64,000 nt of DNA, from assembly GCA_025201765.1 (NCBI GenBank), contig MU623369.1:186001-250000 (forward strand), written 5' to 3'. The notes below the pieces were generated by a model that saw nothing but the letters and a program-made list of their open reading frames with translations, did not search any database and was not told the origin of the DNA. The stretch is from Daldinia sp. FL1419. Lineage: Eukaryota > Ascomycota > Sordariomycetes > Xylariales > Hypoxylaceae. The stretch's first letter is position 1. Each line of letters opens with the position of its first letter. Shown piece after piece: positions 63,267 through 64,000 of the stretch. Both the position numbers and the translations under genes were made by a program.

Positions 63267-64000
63267 GTAAGCTGTTGATCGTGGACTACGACATCGCGTC
63301 GCTCATGTAGGACTACAAAGATATCATGCATACAACGATTCTTATTTTTTCTCATCGCTCGTCAAAATCCTCTCTCTATGGCACTACCTATGGGAAATGT
63401 CAGATTAGACGTTGCCGAACAGGCCAGTTCCACAAGGTCGGTTCCTACCGCTATGGCGTTTGGTCGCTCGCCGTCTTGGCGCGCCTAATATTGCTGAGGA
63501 CTGGTCGAATCCGTGGCGGCCTCCGAGGTGTGGCGTTCTTTAAGCCAATTAAGATGTCACTGAGACGGCTCCGGATTAGTTAGGCTTTATGATTGGGCTT
63601 TTTAGAGCTAAAACAAGCTTGGGGCTAGCTGGTTCTGTATTTGGTGTTGAAACTGAGATCCCTTTCGTCCATCGATGACCACAGCTTGTTTCACTACTCG
63701 GCTATCGACTTATCGACTGACATACCTGGTCAACTAACTATTTTATGTAGGATGTAACTAACTAACCTACCATCTACTAGGTACCTAACATCAGCTATTT
63801 TTGCTATTTCTGTCAGGCTTAGTAAATTCATTTCTCTGGATACGGTCATGCGGAGAGGCAAGGGCTTGTGAAGCGGGGCAACGATGCATTCGCGATTCCC
63901 GGGTGAGGTGGGATTTTGGATATGAGTCAACGCCCCCTCTAGGTTAGGATACTCCCTAGGATGTTCGCTAGGATGTTGAACAGATACGCACGTCTTGGTC

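Larger units (their letters stand above)
57437..64000. other. Intergenic region right of DIS3, no recognised gene
   Basis: About 6.5 kb to the window edge. It starts with the DIS3 promoter side, where there is an A/T-rich run at 57465-57510. Frames up to 127 codons (61339-61722 minus, 58132-58509 plus) show no family motif. It holds four simple tandem repeats (annotated below) and ACCTAGGT-type sites near 57630, 60370 and 62695. Confidence 0.4.

Noticed and set aside
1..64000. Search by eye for CRISPR arrays, operons and bacterial-type systems
   Set aside because: None present. The introns and gene families show this is fungal nuclear DNA, and the tandem repeats found lack unique spacers.

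Overview
This window is nuclear DNA of a filamentous ascomycete (Pezizomycotina, most likely a Sordariomycete). The evidence is intron-split genes with 39-69 nt GT...AG introns, fungal-specific families (Sld3, an Ssk2-type MAPKKK, a DHA-type transporter relic), wide intergenic spaces sprinkled with the palindrome ACCTAGGT, and a long AT-rich block that looks like repeat-induced point mutation (RIP) debris. No bacterial, organellar or viral genes were seen.

Layout, left to right. 1-877 (-): 5' part of an MFS sugar transporter running off the left edge, with a cluster of CreA-type motifs upstream. 878-7610: mostly featureless, with a tRNA-like sequence near 6.0 kb and a frameshifted MFS efflux-pump remnant at 6.7-7.1 kb. 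7611-8798 (-): bHLH transcription factor. 10706-12579 (+): secreted type-B carboxylesterase. 13664-16734 (-): replication-initiation factor Sld3, rebuilt from five exons. 17930-30720: AT-rich block of about 12.8 kb with degenerate retroelement traces, alternating strand-skewed patches and a 12-bp minisatellite. 31687-35830 (+): Ssk2/Os-4-type MAPKKK of the HOG pathway, followed by a further 108 in-frame codons behind a single TAG. 37830-38953 (-): histone-fold subunit of DNA polymerase epsilon (Dpb4-like). 39500-40108: TA-flanked MITE with 60-bp terminal inverted repeats. 42108-43598 (-): Ser/Thr/Pro-rich single-pass membrane protein. 47159-47712: a second MITE with perfect 60-bp terminal inverted repeats and 9-bp target duplication. 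54411-57436 (-): Dis3/Rrp44 exosome nuclease. 57437-64000: no gene recognised.

The genes are ordinary housekeeping or signalling genes and do not form a gene cluster. Sld3 and Dpb4 both act in replication initiation or elongation, but they lie 21 kb apart with the AT block and the MAPKKK between them, so no functional linkage is claimed. The accessory signal of the window lies in its repeats: the RIP-like block, two unrelated MITE families of apparently different age, and the intergenic palindrome. The most interesting gene-level oddity is the in-frame TAG near the end of the MAPKKK. Exon boundaries were worked out by hand from splice consensus, reading phase and family motifs; no search or alignment was run.
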